Origin: JACCZX01 sp038216465
Lineage (GTDB): Bacteria; Pseudomonadota; Gammaproteobacteria; Burkholderiales; Burkholderiaceae_F
Length of the DNA stretch: 64,000 nucleotides
Reading direction: 5' to 3'
Assembly: GCA_038216465.1 (NCBI GenBank)
Contig: JBBQQC010000009.1
Coordinates: 52,457 to 116,456, forward strand
The position numbers were made by a program, and so were the translations under genes. Positions 1-8,927 of the stretch are shown one piece after another; within the stretch, counting starts at the first letter, position 1, and each line of letters begins with the position of its first letter. The notes under the pieces were generated by a model. It was given only the letters and a program-made list of their open reading frames with translations, ran no database searches and was not told the origin of the DNA.

Positions 1-1680
1 CACGCCGAAAAGTCTCCGTCGTTCACCGTGAGCCCGTCAAAGCAGTTTTTTCATTGCTTCGGCTGTGGTGCGCATGGCAGCGCTATTGGCTTCGTGATGG
101 AGCATCGCGGGCTCGGCTACGTCGACGCGATTCGCGAGTTGGCACAGCAGGCCGGGATGCAGGTGCCGGAGACCGAGCGCGCCGCCGACGTGCATTCAAA
201 GACGCGTGCGCTGACCGATGTCTTGCTGCGCGCTGCCGACTTCTACCGCGGCCAGCTTAAGGACAGTCCCATGGCAATCGATTACCTTAAGCGGCGTGGT
301 GTCAGTGGCCAGACGGCGGCGCGTTTCGCGCTGGGGTACGCGCCCGATGCGTGGCAGCCACTGCGCGCTGCGTTCGACAAGTATGACGAGCCGCAACTCG
401 TCGAAGCGGGCTTGGTCATTGCGGACGAAGGCAAGCGATACGACCGGTTCCGCGGCCGCGTGATGTTTCCGATCCGCAACAGCCGCGGCCACGTCGTCGG
501 ATTCGGTGCTCGTGTGCTCGATTCTGGCGCGCCGAAATATCTGAACTCACCCGAGACGCCGGTGTTCCGCAAGAGTCAGGAGCTCTACGGTCTGCACGAA
601 GCACGCGACGCGATCAGGCAAAGCGGGCGCGCAATCGTCGCCGAGGGCTACATGGACGTGATCCGGCTGGCACAGTCCGGGTTCGCGGAATCGGTGGCAG
701 CGCTCGGCACGGCCATCACGAGTGCCCACGTCAGTGCGCTGTTCAAGGTAGCGGACCACGTGATTTTCGCCTTCGATGGCGACGCCGCTGGACGGAAGGC
801 GGCGCGTCGTGCGCTGGAAGCGGCGCTGCCGGTAATTGCGGATACCAAGCGCGCCAGCTTTATTGCACTGCCAGAGGGGCAGGACCCCGATAGCATGATC
901 GGCAGCGCAGGCCCCAAAGGTTTCGAGGTGGCGCTGAGCCAGGCATTGCCTCTTTCGGAATTTTTTATCGCGACGCTGAGCGGAAGCTCCGAACGGCGAC
1001 CCGCGAGCGCCGAAGACCGCGCCGCGCTGCTCGGGGTGGCCAAACCGCTGCTGTTATCCATGGCACCCGGTGCGATGCGATTGCAACTGCTGCGCGATCT
1101 GGCGGAAGCGGCGCGCACGCCGCTCGACTCGGTCGAAGCGCTGTACGGCCTGCGCAAGGCCACGGTGCGGCGGATGGCGTCGGCCGCACGTCACACGCCG
1201 CGCATGGAAGTGAGCGATCTGAAGCTGAGCATCTTGCAGCAACTGCTCGCGCATCCGACGCTGGCGCGTGAATTCAATCAGGACGTGATCGACGAGCACG
1301 TGCATGGCGACGACCGGCTCGATCGGGAGATCACCGAGGTATGGCGCGCTGCGACTGCAACCACCGCGTCGGAGGCAGCGGCGCTAAGCCACGGTGCGTT
1401 GCTGGAGATGTTGGCTGGCAGCGATTTCGCTGACGAATACCGCGCCCTAGCGGCGCAGGAAATGGAGATCGAAACCGAGATCGAGATGGCGCGCGAGATC
1501 GTTAGCGAAGCGTTCGCCAAGATGAGGCTGCGCCGCTTCGAGCGCGAGCGGTCCGAGCGGCTCGCCGACTACGAGCGCGATCCGACACCGCACCGATTGG
1601 ACGCCTACCGCGCGGCCGATCAGGCGTACACACGGGCTCGCGGCCCGGCCGAGCACCCCGCGGCGGGGATTAGTGTTTGA
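1..1680 (+). CDS. dnaG: DNA primase DnaG, 5' end cut by window edge
   Basis: Synthesises RNA primers at the replication fork. Frame 1 is open from base 1 and codes for 559 residues before TGA; the true start lies outside the window. The first visible residue is the His of the CHC2 zinc finger, followed by the SPSKQFFHCFGC segment that carries the last two zinc cysteines. The catalytic TOPRIM core is visible as EGYMDV near residue 210 and FDGDAAG near 258. A helical C-terminal part, typical of the DnaB-binding domain, follows. A GTG at 28 could mimic a start, but conserved zinc-finger residues precede it. rpoD follows, as in the macromolecular-synthesis operon. The family assignment is secure. 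Confidence 0.96.
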   Translation, partial: HAEKSPSFTVSPSKQFFHCFGCGAHGSAIGFVMEHRGLGYVDAIRELAQQAGMQVPETERAADVHSKTRALTDVLLRAADFYRGQLKDSPMAIDYLKRRGVSGQTAARFALGYAPDAWQPLRAAFDKYDEPQLVEAGLVIADEGKRYDRFRGRVMFPIRNSRGHVVGFGARVLDSGAPKYLNSPETPVFRKSQELYGLHEARDAIRQSGRAIVAEGYMDVIRLAQSGFAESVAALGTAITSAHVSALFKVADHVIFAFDGDAAGRKAARRALEAALPVIADTKRASFIALPEGQDPDSMIGSAGPKGFEVALSQALPLSEFFIATLSGSSERRPASAEDRAALLGVAKPLLLSMAPGAMRLQLLRDLAEAARTPLDSVEALYGLRKATVRRMASAARHTPRMEVSDLKLSILQQLLAHPTLAREFNQDVIDEHVHGDDRLDREITEVWRAATATTASEAAALSHGALLEMLAGSDFADEYRALAAQEMEIETEIEMAREIVSEAFAKMRLRRFERERSERLADYERDPTPHRLDAYRAADQAYTRARGPAEHPAAGISV

Positions 1681-2083
1681 CGCAACCTCCTGGAAAAATT
1701 GAACTTTTTGCCGCAACCTCGGTAATTCCGTGGTAACTTCACAGGTTGTCGACGCGCGCCATCTTGTGGGTGAGAATGGCCCGTCGAGCGCCCAGGAGAT
1801 CGCGAATGATCGGCGGCGCTGACAATATTGATCGATAGCTGCGCACTTACCGGAACGCGATCTTCGGATCTGGCGTTGGATTAAAACGGATGTCATGCGC
1901 GACGCTTCGTTATGGACCGGCCTGAGCCTGCGGGAGATACGCACGGCTTGGTTGAGAAGGCTCATTTGAACCCAATGATGTGTTTGTCGAGTGCGCGCCC
2001 GAGTGACTCCTTGTCCGGGAGTGCGTTCGATGATGACCAACCGTTCGGCCACGCGGCGCCGGCTGATCGAAACAGGTGACACG
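1681..2083. other. dnaG-rpoD intergenic region
   Basis: About 400 bases without a convincing gene. It starts with an AT-richer patch at about 1690-1745, then a mixed stretch with a short GATC-TTCG-GATC hairpin near 1858-1870. rpoD-frame codons continue upstream of the chosen rpoD start, with GTG at 1991 and ATG at 2030 and 2033, so the rpoD leader could be up to about 30 residues longer. I found no -35/-10 pair good enough to report. Confidence 0.5.
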
Positions 2084-4336
2084 ATGGCATTGAGAAAGCA
2101 GGAAGTGAGAAGAGTTGAAGCAAAGGCGAAGCCTTCGCGCGCGGCGCCTTATGACGCGAGTAGCAAGATTGCGAAGAGCGCCATCAGAAAGCTCGAGGCA
2201 ACGTTGTTGTCCGCGAACGCCAAGGGGACTGGCGCACGTGCGTTGCTGCCGGATACGGCAAAGAATGGCGAAGCAGCCGGTGAAGCGCTTCGCGGTCGTC
2301 CGGGCCGGAAACCGAAGCAGGGCGCAGAGCAGTTGTTAAATGGCGGCGCCGATGCGGTGCCCGAAGCGGTCGATGCCGGCGATGACGCCGCCGATCCGAG
2401 CGTGCAGATTGTCGAGAAGATGAGCGCGACCAAGCTGCGCGCCAAGGATCGCCGTGCCAAGGAAAAGGCGCTGAAAGAAGCTCTTGAGCGCAGCTACCAC
2501 GGCACCGAGGAAGACCTCGAAACCCGCCGCAACAAGCTGAAGGCGCTGATCAAGCTCGGCAAGGAACGCGGCTTTCTGACATACGCGGAGATCAACGACC
2601 ACCTGCCCGACGCGTTGGTCGACGCCGAGGCGATCGACGCGATCATCAGCACGTTCTCCGACATGGGGCTGCAGGTGTTCGATCAGGCGCCCGACGCCGA
2701 AACGGTGCTGATGAGCGAGAACGTGCCGGCCGCGACGCCGGACGACGCCGCTGAAGAGGAGGTCGAAGCAGCGCTATCCACGGTCGACGCCGAATTCGGC
2801 CGCACCACCGATCCGGTGCGCATGTACATGCGCGAGATGGGTTCGGTCGAACTGCTGACGCGCGAAGGCGAGATTGAAATTGCCAAGCGCATCGAAGACG
2901 GCCTGAAGCACATGGTGATGGCGATCTCCGCGTGTCCGACCACGATCGCCGAGATTCTGGCGCACGGCGAGCGTATTCGCGGCGCCGAGATTCCAATCGA
3001 CGAAGTGGTTGACGGCCTGATGGACCCGCTGGCCGAAGACTTTCCGACCGCAGGTGGTGACGAGGAAGACGAAGAAGGCGAAGAGACGACCGATATCGGC
3101 GCCTCGGGAATGACCGCAGGCCAGCTCGATGAGCTGAAAGTGCGTGCGCTCGACAAGTTCGATCACGTGACGAAGCTCTTCGACAAGATGCGCGTCGCGT
3201 TCGAGAAAGAGGGCTACAAGTCGACCGGCTATCTGAAGTCGCAGCAAAAAATTCTAGACGAGCTAATGAGCCTGCGTTTCACCGCAAAAATGGTCGAGCG
3301 GCTATCGGACACCTTGCGCCGCCAGGTCGACGAAGTGCGCTCGATCGAAAAGCAGATCTACGAAATCACCGTCAACAAGTGCGGGATGCCGCGCACGCAT
3401 TTCCTGAAGACGTTCCCGGGTAGTGAAACCAACATGCGCTGGGCCGCACGCGAAGCCGATTCCGAGCAGCCGCACGCCGAAGTTCTGCGCCGCAATCTGC
3501 CGGCAGTGCAGGAACTGCAGAGTAAGTTGGGCTCGCTGCAGAAGCGCGTTGTATTGCCGCTGAAGGATCTGCGCGAGGTCTACAAGCAGATGGCCACCGG
3601 TGAGGCCAAGGCGCGCAAAGCCAAGCGTGAGATGACCGAGGCCAATCTGCGGCTGGTGATTTCGATTGCAAAGAAATACACCAATCGCGGGCTGCAGTTT
3701 CTCGATCTGATTCAGGAAGGCAACATTGGCCTGATGAAGGCGGTCGACAAGTTCGAATACCGGCGCGGCTACAAATTTTCTACGTATGCCACGTGGTGGA
3801 TCCGGCAGGCGATCACCCGCTCGATCGCCGATCAGGCGCGCACGATCCGCATTCCGGTGCACATGATCGAAACGATCAACAAGATGAACCGCATTTCGCG
3901 TCAGATCCTGCAGGAGACGGGCCAGGAGCCCGATCCGGCAACGCTGGCGGTCAAGATGGAGATGCCGGAAGACAAGATCCGCAAGATTCTGAAGATCGCG
4001 AAAGAGCCGATCAGCATGGAAACGCCGATCGGGGACGACGACGATTCGCATCTGGGCGATTTCATCGAAGACACGTCCACTGTGGCGCCGGTCGATGCTG
4101 CGCAGTACAACAGCCTGTCGGACGTGACCAAGGATGTGCTCGATTCACTGACGCCGCGCGAGGCCAAGGTTCTGCGCATGCGCTTCGGCATCGAGATGTC
4201 GACCGATCACACGCTGGAAGAAGTCGGCAAGCAGTTTGACGTCACGCGCGAGCGCATACGGCAGATCGAAGCCAAGGCGCTGCGCAAGCTGCGCCATCCG
4301 AGCCGGTCGGACAAGCTGAAGAGCTTCCTTGAATAG
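2084..4336 (+). CDS. rpoD: RNA polymerase primary sigma factor RpoD (sigma-70)
   Basis: Housekeeping sigma factor directing core RNA polymerase to -35/-10 promoters. The chosen start gives 750 residues, longer than the 613 of E. coli because of a basic, low-complexity N-terminal extension (about residues 1-130) and an acidic non-conserved region near residues 320-345. Region 2, with DLIQEGNIGLMKAVDKFEY and the -10 recognition segment YATWWIRQAITR, lies at about 517-590. Region 4.2 with EEVGKQFDVTRERIRQIEAK is near 709-739. ATG 2084 has AGGTGA 4 nt upstream; in-frame ATGs at 2030/2033 are possible alternatives. It sits between dnaG and a tRNA gene. Confidence 0.96.
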   Translation: MALRKQEVRRVEAKAKPSRAAPYDASSKIAKSAIRKLEATLLSANAKGTGARALLPDTAKNGEAAGEALRGRPGRKPKQGAEQLLNGGADAVPEAVDAGDDAADPSVQIVEKMSATKLRAKDRRAKEKALKEALERSYHGTEEDLETRRNKLKALIKLGKERGFLTYAEINDHLPDALVDAEAIDAIISTFSDMGLQVFDQAPDAETVLMSENVPAATPDDAAEEEVEAALSTVDAEFGRTTDPVRMYMREMGSVELLTREGEIEIAKRIEDGLKHMVMAISACPTTIAEILAHGERIRGAEIPIDEVVDGLMDPLAEDFPTAGGDEEDEEGEETTDIGASGMTAGQLDELKVRALDKFDHVTKLFDKMRVAFEKEGYKSTGYLKSQQKILDELMSLRFTAKMVERLSDTLRRQVDEVRSIEKQIYEITVNKCGMPRTHFLKTFPGSETNMRWAAREADSEQPHAEVLRRNLPAVQELQSKLGSLQKRVVLPLKDLREVYKQMATGEAKARKAKREMTEANLRLVISIAKKYTNRGLQFLDLIQEGNIGLMKAVDKFEYRRGYKFSTYATWWIRQAITRSIADQARTIRIPVHMIETINKMNRISRQILQETGQEPDPATLAVKMEMPEDKIRKILKIAKEPISMETPIGDDDDSHLGDFIEDTSTVAPVDAAQYNSLSDVTKDVLDSLTPREAKVLRMRFGIEMSTDHTLEEVGKQFDVTRERIRQIEAKALRKLRHPSRSDKLKSFLE

Positions 4337-4349
4337 CACGCCACTCAGC

Positions 4350-4428
<79 letters not shown>

Positions 4429-4432
4429 CCTA

Positions 4433-5815
4433 ATGTCCGATCCCAAGGACTTCACTCACTTCGGCCTCGATCCGCTCATCATTGCGGCGATCACCGAGAT
4501 GGGCTACGCCACCCCGACGCCGATCCAGGCGAAGGCGATTCCGGTTGTGATGAAGGGTCTGGATGTGATGGGTGCGGCGCAAACCGGCACCGGCAAGACG
4601 GCAGGCTTTGCGCTGCCGATCATTCAGAAGCTGTTGCCGCATGCTAGTGCCAGCATGTCGCCGGCGCGGCACCCGGTGCGAGCGCTGATACTGGCGCCGA
4701 CGCGCGAGCTGGCCGATCAGACGGCGGACAACGTCAAGAAGTACATCGCCAAGACGCCGCTGCGTTGCGCGCTGGTGTACGGCGGTGTCGATATGGATCC
4801 GCAGACCGCTGCGTTGCGTTCCGGCGCTGAAATCCTGGTCGCTACGCCGGGCCGCCTGCTCGATCACCTACAACAGAAAAACACAAGCTTGTCGCAGGTG
4901 CAGATCGTCGTGCTGGACGAAGCTGACCGCATGCTCGACATGGGATTCTTGCCCGACATCTCGCGCATCCTGAATCTGCTGCCGAAGCAGCGTCAGAGCC
5001 TAATGTTCTCCGCCACTTTCTCGGAGGAGATCAAAAAACTCGCTGCCAATTTTCTGCACGATCCACAATTGATCGAAGTCGCGCGCCGCAATGCCACTGC
5101 CGATAACGTCAAGCAGGAAGTTTTCAAGCTGCACGAATCCGAAAAGGTCGCGGCGTTGCTGCAATTGCTGAACACGCGCGGGCCCAATGGCGGCCGTCTG
5201 ACGCAGGTGCTGGTATTCGTCAACGCCAAGATCGAATGCCGGCGGCTGGCGCGTCAACTGCAAAAGGCGGGCGTCAACGCCGACGCGATTCACGGCGACA
5301 AGACGCAGGAAGAGCGCATGAAGGCGCTCGAGGGTTTCAAGAACGATGTGATCGAAGTGCTGGTCGCGACCGATGTCGCCGCGCGCGGACTCGATATCGT
5401 CGAGCTACCGGTCGTGATCAACTACGACGTCCCGTTTGCCGCGGAAGACTACATTCACCGCATCGGCCGCACCGGGCGCGCCGGGATGAGTGGACTCACG
5501 ATCATGCTGATGACTGGCGCCGAAGAGCGGGCGGTTGTGGCGATCGAGAAGCTCACCAAGCAGAAGTTCGACATTCACACACTTGAGGTCGAGCGGCAGC
5601 GCGAACGGAGCGAACGGCGCGATCGCGCTCCGCGGCACGAGGCGCCGCGCCATGCACCGGCGCACACGGCTGCGCCGGCCGATGATTTTTTCAGCAAACC
5701 ATACGAGCCGGGCAACTCGAGCGCCACGAATTACGCGCCGCCTGCGCCGGCTACCCTTGCCAGCAAAGACAAACCTGCACGCGTCGCCGCTTTGCTCGGG
5801 GGCACCAAGCGTTAG
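4433..5815 (+). CDS. rhlE: DEAD-box ATP-dependent RNA helicase, RhlE-like
   Basis: Unwinds RNA in ribosome assembly or RNA turnover. The 460-residue protein shows the family motifs in order: Q motif (GYATPTPIQAKAI), Walker A AQTGTGKT near 49-56, PTREL, TPGR, DEAD near 162-165, SAT, then the second RecA lobe with VATDVAARGLD and HRIGRTGR. An Arg-rich, Pro/Ala-rich C-terminal tail (about 385-460) is typical of RhlE-type enzymes. The N-terminus before the Q motif matches the family, so ATG 4433 is favoured although the tRNA ends at 4428. It converges with the downstream SDR gene. Confidence 0.92.
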   Translation: MSDPKDFTHFGLDPLIIAAITEMGYATPTPIQAKAIPVVMKGLDVMGAAQTGTGKTAGFALPIIQKLLPHASASMSPARHPVRALILAPTRELADQTADNVKKYIAKTPLRCALVYGGVDMDPQTAALRSGAEILVATPGRLLDHLQQKNTSLSQVQIVVLDEADRMLDMGFLPDISRILNLLPKQRQSLMFSATFSEEIKKLAANFLHDPQLIEVARRNATADNVKQEVFKLHESEKVAALLQLLNTRGPNGGRLTQVLVFVNAKIECRRLARQLQKAGVNADAIHGDKTQEERMKALEGFKNDVIEVLVATDVAARGLDIVELPVVINYDVPFAAEDYIHRIGRTGRAGMSGLTIMLMTGAEERAVVAIEKLTKQKFDIHTLEVERQRERSERRDRAPRHEAPRHAPAHTAAPADDFFSKPYEPGNSSATNYAPPAPATLASKDKPARVAALLGGTKR

Positions 5816-5825
5816 CCTTACTCGT

Positions 5826-6596
5826 TCAAACGAGCGATTGCACGTCGGCGTCGACGCCGATCGCCTGGCCGGAAATGTTGGCGCCCGCCTGTGACGCCAG
5901 AAACACGACGGTACGCGCGATGTCCTCCGGCGTGATCAATCGATGCAGCGATGTTTTCGATAACGCCTCTTCGAGAACATCGGCAGCGGGAATACCGCGC
6001 GCCGCTGCCTTGTGTGCAAACACTGAATCGATGCGAGGCCCGGCCACCGAGCCCGGGCAGATCGCGTTGACACGGATGCCAGCGCCGCCGAGCTCGATCG
6101 ACAGTGATCTCGTGAAACCGATCACCGCCCACTTTGACGCGGCGTACGGCGTGCGCAGCGGAAAACCGAAACGGCCTGCGGCTGAAGACAGGTTGATGAT
6201 GCTGGCGTTGCGGCTGGCGCGCAGCAGCGGGATCGCCAGTCGCGCGCACAGAAACTGGCCGGTCAGATTGACCGCGAGCGTGCGATCCCAGTCGGCGCGA
6301 GAGATGTCTTCGCAGCGCGCGGTCGGCCCCGCGATGCCGGCGTTGTTGACCAGCACGTCGAGGCCGTTCCTGCGGGCGTGATCGAAGAGCCGCGCGACCG
6401 CGGCTTCATCTGAAACATCGCACTGCGTGTGCGACAGTGACGGATCGCTGACCGAAAGCGCCTCGAGCGCACGCGTGTCGACGTCGCACACCTGCACGAG
6501 CGCGCCTTCGCGCGCGAACTCGCGCGCAATCGCCAACCCGATGCCGCTCGCACCCGCCGTCACCAACACACGCTCGCCCCGCAACCGCAGGTCCAT
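5826..6596 (-). CDS. SDR-family NAD(P)-dependent oxidoreductase
   Basis: A 256-residue classical short-chain dehydrogenase with one Rossmann domain. The cofactor motif TAGASGIG is near residue 13, followed by NNAG, the catalytic Ser in INLSSAAG and the YAASK active-site Tyr/Lys. The substrate is a hydroxy or keto compound that the sequence alone does not define. The reading frame stays open far upstream of ATG 6596, but that part lacks homology and overlaps the divergent transporter gene. The gene is divergent from the ABC transporter set (147-nt gap) and converges with rhlE; a short CTCGTT/AACGAG inverted repeat spans its stop. Its neighbours suggest a role in the same catabolic pathway. Confidence 0.88.
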   Translation of the reverse strand: MDLRLRGERVLVTAGASGIGLAIAREFAREGALVQVCDVDTRALEALSVSDPSLSHTQCDVSDEAAVARLFDHARRNGLDVLVNNAGIAGPTARCEDISRADWDRTLAVNLTGQFLCARLAIPLLRASRNASIINLSSAAGRFGFPLRTPYAASKWAVIGFTRSLSIELGGAGIRVNAICPGSVAGPRIDSVFAHKAAARGIPAADVLEEALSKTSLHRLITPEDIARTVVFLASQAGANISGQAIGVDADVQSLV

Positions 6597-6743
6597 TGGC
6601 TCTCCGTATTTGCTCTCGGCTGCTCTGGGCTGATAGACAGCGCCCGCCGGGCCGACTATAAACGGGGCGGCAGTCGAACGATCAGAGTCTCGATCAGCGC
6701 ACGCTCGAACGAGGCCGCACCGCGCATCGCGCAAGGAGACACC

Positions 6744-7997
6744 ATGGAGCAACCGCAGTCGAATTCCCGTCGCAGTCTGGTTGTTGCTGCGAGCGCCGCC
6801 GGCGCGATGACGGCGATCGGATTCCCGGCCATCGTTCGCAGCCAGCCGGACGCGATCCGCCTGGGCCACTTGACGCCGCTCACTGGATTTCTCGGACCGC
6901 TCGGAGAGTATGCGGTGCTGGGAGTCAAGCTCGCGGTCGAGGAGATCAACGCAGCCGGCGGCATCAATGGCCGCAAAGTCGATCTGATTACCGAGGACAG
7001 TGTGAATCCGCAGACCGCATCGACGAAAGCGGAGCGCATGATTGAACGCGACAAGGTGGTTGCCATCATCGGCGAGATCAGCTCGGCATCCGGTCTGGCG
7101 ATCGCGCAGGTGGCGCAGCGCAACCGCACCATCTTTTTCAACACCGGCTGCAACTCTGACGAATTGCGCGGCAAGTCGTGCAACCGCTATATGTTCCACA
7201 CCGAAGCGGCCAACAGCATGTACGTCGGTGCAGCCGGACAAGCTCTGTTGCGTGACGGGCTGGTCAAGGGCAAGAAGTGGTACAGCCTGACGGCCGACTA
7301 TGCATTCGGCCATGATCTGCTGCGCGTTGCCAAGCGCTTCATGTTGGCCAACGGCGGCGAGTTCGCGGCCGACGAACTGGTGGCGACCAACGTGACCGAC
7401 TTCTCTCCGTACCTGCTGAAGATCCGCAACGCCAAGCCGGATCTCGTCGTGTCCAATCTGGCCGGGGCGCAGATCGGCAATTTCATGAAACAGTATCTCG
7501 AGTACGGCCTGCCGTTTCCGGTCGGTGGTTTCGGATTCGACACCGCGATCGCATGGGGCGTCGGCAAGGGCAACGTCACCGGTATCTGGCCGCTGGTGTG
7601 GGATTCGCAGGTCAAGTCCCCAAGTTCACAGACGTTCACCGCTGCATTCACCAAAAAGTATGGCAAGCCACCCGAGAATCAGGCGTGGGGCGACTATCTG
7701 TCGACCAAGCATCTGGCGCAGGCGATGAACGAGCTCAAGACCACCGATTCGACCAAGGTGGCAGAGCATCTCGAAAAAGGCGCGAAGTTCGATGTCCTGA
7801 AGACACGCGAGGGCTATTACCGCGCCTGGGACCATCAGCTGATGCAGCAGATGTACACGCTGACCTTTTTGCCCGAGGCGAAGGTGAAGGACAAGTGGGA
7901 GCTGTTTACCCTCTCACCGCCGGTGCCGGGCGATAACCAGAGTCTCGAAATCATCGCGCCGACGCGCGAAGAAAATCCGTGCACGATGCCGGCCTGA
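6744..7997 (+). CDS. ABC transporter substrate-binding protein, branched-chain amino acid/amide type
   Basis: Periplasmic type I ligand-binding protein of the LivK/UrtA class (Peripla_BP_6), 417 residues. The N-terminus has a twin-arginine-like leader (NSRRSLVVAASAAG), then a hydrophobic stretch ending near SQP. The fold motifs include LTPLTGFLGPLGEYAVLGVKLAVEEINAAGG and the IGEISS/SGLAIAQVAQ segment. AAGGAG lies 5 nt before ATG 6744. It is the first gene of a plus-strand operon with livH-like and fused transporter genes and two catabolic enzymes. The ligand is unknown; context favours a carboxylate or quaternary-amine compound over a free amino acid. Confidence 0.9.
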   Translation: MEQPQSNSRRSLVVAASAAGAMTAIGFPAIVRSQPDAIRLGHLTPLTGFLGPLGEYAVLGVKLAVEEINAAGGINGRKVDLITEDSVNPQTASTKAERMIERDKVVAIIGEISSASGLAIAQVAQRNRTIFFNTGCNSDELRGKSCNRYMFHTEAANSMYVGAAGQALLRDGLVKGKKWYSLTADYAFGHDLLRVAKRFMLANGGEFAADELVATNVTDFSPYLLKIRNAKPDLVVSNLAGAQIGNFMKQYLEYGLPFPVGGFGFDTAIAWGVGKGNVTGIWPLVWDSQVKSPSSQTFTAAFTKKYGKPPENQAWGDYLSTKHLAQAMNELKTTDSTKVAEHLEKGAKFDVLKTREGYYRAWDHQLMQQMYTLTFLPEAKVKDKWELFTLSPPVPGDNQSLEIIAPTREENPCTMPA

Positions 7998-8006
7998 TGT
8001 GAATCC

Positions 8007-8043
8007 AAGCCGCGGCGCCCGACGAATGCCGGTGCCGCGGCTT
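8007..8043 (+). promoter_or_regulatory. Strong intergenic hairpin between binding-protein and permease genes
   Basis: AAGCCGCGGCGCC (8007-8019) pairs with GGTGCCGCGGCTT (8031-8043) over 13 bp with one G-U pair and an 11-nt loop. Only three T follow, so it is not a classic intrinsic terminator. It ends 5 nt before the GTG start of the permease gene, and no Shine-Dalgarno is visible there. It probably protects the binding-protein mRNA 3' end or limits permease translation; that role is inferred. Confidence 0.6.
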
Positions 8044-8048
8044 TCACC

Positions 8049-8927
8049 GTGCTAACGCAAATCCTCGAGCAGGTTCTGAACGGCCTGCTCGCCGGTGCTT
8101 ACTACCTGCTGATCGCGCTCGGACTGTCGCTGATCTTCTCGCTTGGCGGACTGGTCAACCTCGCGCACGGCGCGTTCTATGCGCTCGGTGCGTATTTCGC
8201 GGTGATCGTTGCCGAGAAGCTTGGACTCGGCTTCGCGGGCTCAGCCGTCGCATCGCCGATCGTGGTGGCGCTGATCGGCCTGGTGATCGAGCGGTTTCTG
8301 TTTCGGCGTTTCTACCACGAGGATCCTGCACTCGGATTGTTGCTGACGTTCGGGCTCGCGATGGTGGCGGAAGAATCGCTGCGCTGGGTGTTCGGTGCGG
8401 CACCGGTGCCGTTTTCGATTCCGGGTGCGTTGAAAGGGCAGATTTTCATTGGCGACTTCATCTACTCGAAGTACCGGCTGCTGATGCTGACAGTCGCCGT
8501 GATCGCCGTCGCAGCCCTTTGGTTTCTTCTGCAGCGAACGCCGTTCGGACGCGTCGTGCGCGCCGGCGTGCAGAACCCCGACATGGTTGCCGCGCTCGGC
8601 ATTTCGCTGAAGCCGTATATGGCGAGCATCGTCGCGCTGAGCGTCGGCCTTGCGGCGCTCGCCGGCGTGCTGCTGGCGCCGATCTCCGGCGTGCATCCGG
8701 CCATGGGTGCCGAGATTCTGACTGCCGCGTTCGTCGTCGTCGTGATCGGCGGACTCGGATCGTTCTGGGGCGTCGTATGGGCTGCGCTGATCGTCGGCGT
8801 CGTGCGCGGGCTGACGGTGTATTTCCTGCCGCCGGCGGCGGATGCATCGATGTACCTGCTGATGCTGCTGGTGCTGCTGGTGCGTCCGCGCGGCTTGACC
8901 GGTGAGCGGATTGCACGCTTTGAGTGA
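8049..8927 (+). CDS. ABC transporter permease, LivH type
   Basis: Inner-membrane subunit of the branched-chain-type importer, 292 residues with about eight hydrophobic segments. It opens with the family signature NGLLAGAYYLLIALGLSLIF and GLVNLAHGAFYALGAY, and ends with the LivH-like GGLGSFWG loop and a hydrophobic tail. The start is GTG 8049 with no clear ribosome-binding site, directly after a strong hairpin. It overlaps the next gene by 4 nt (GTGA), indicating translational coupling. Confidence 0.9.
   Translation: MLTQILEQVLNGLLAGAYYLLIALGLSLIFSLGGLVNLAHGAFYALGAYFAVIVAEKLGLGFAGSAVASPIVVALIGLVIERFLFRRFYHEDPALGLLLTFGLAMVAEESLRWVFGAAPVPFSIPGALKGQIFIGDFIYSKYRLLMLTVAVIAVAALWFLLQRTPFGRVVRAGVQNPDMVAALGISLKPYMASIVALSVGLAALAGVLLAPISGVHPAMGAEILTAAFVVVVIGGLGSFWGVVWAALIVGVVRGLTVYFLPPAADASMYLLMLLVLLVRPRGLTGERIARFE

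Noticed and set aside
1699..1728. Sigma-70 promoter for rpoD
   Set aside because: TTGAAC with TAATTC 18 nt later matches the -10 at only two positions.
3302..4051. 249-codon open frame on the minus strand inside rpoD
   Set aside because: Antisense open frames are expected in GC-rich genes; the composition is Arg/His/Leu-rich and the rpoD frame is clearly coding.
6597..7313. Upstream extension of the SDR reading frame
   Set aside because: It lies antisense to the substrate-binding protein and has no dehydrogenase similarity; the Rossmann fold starts at ATG 6596.
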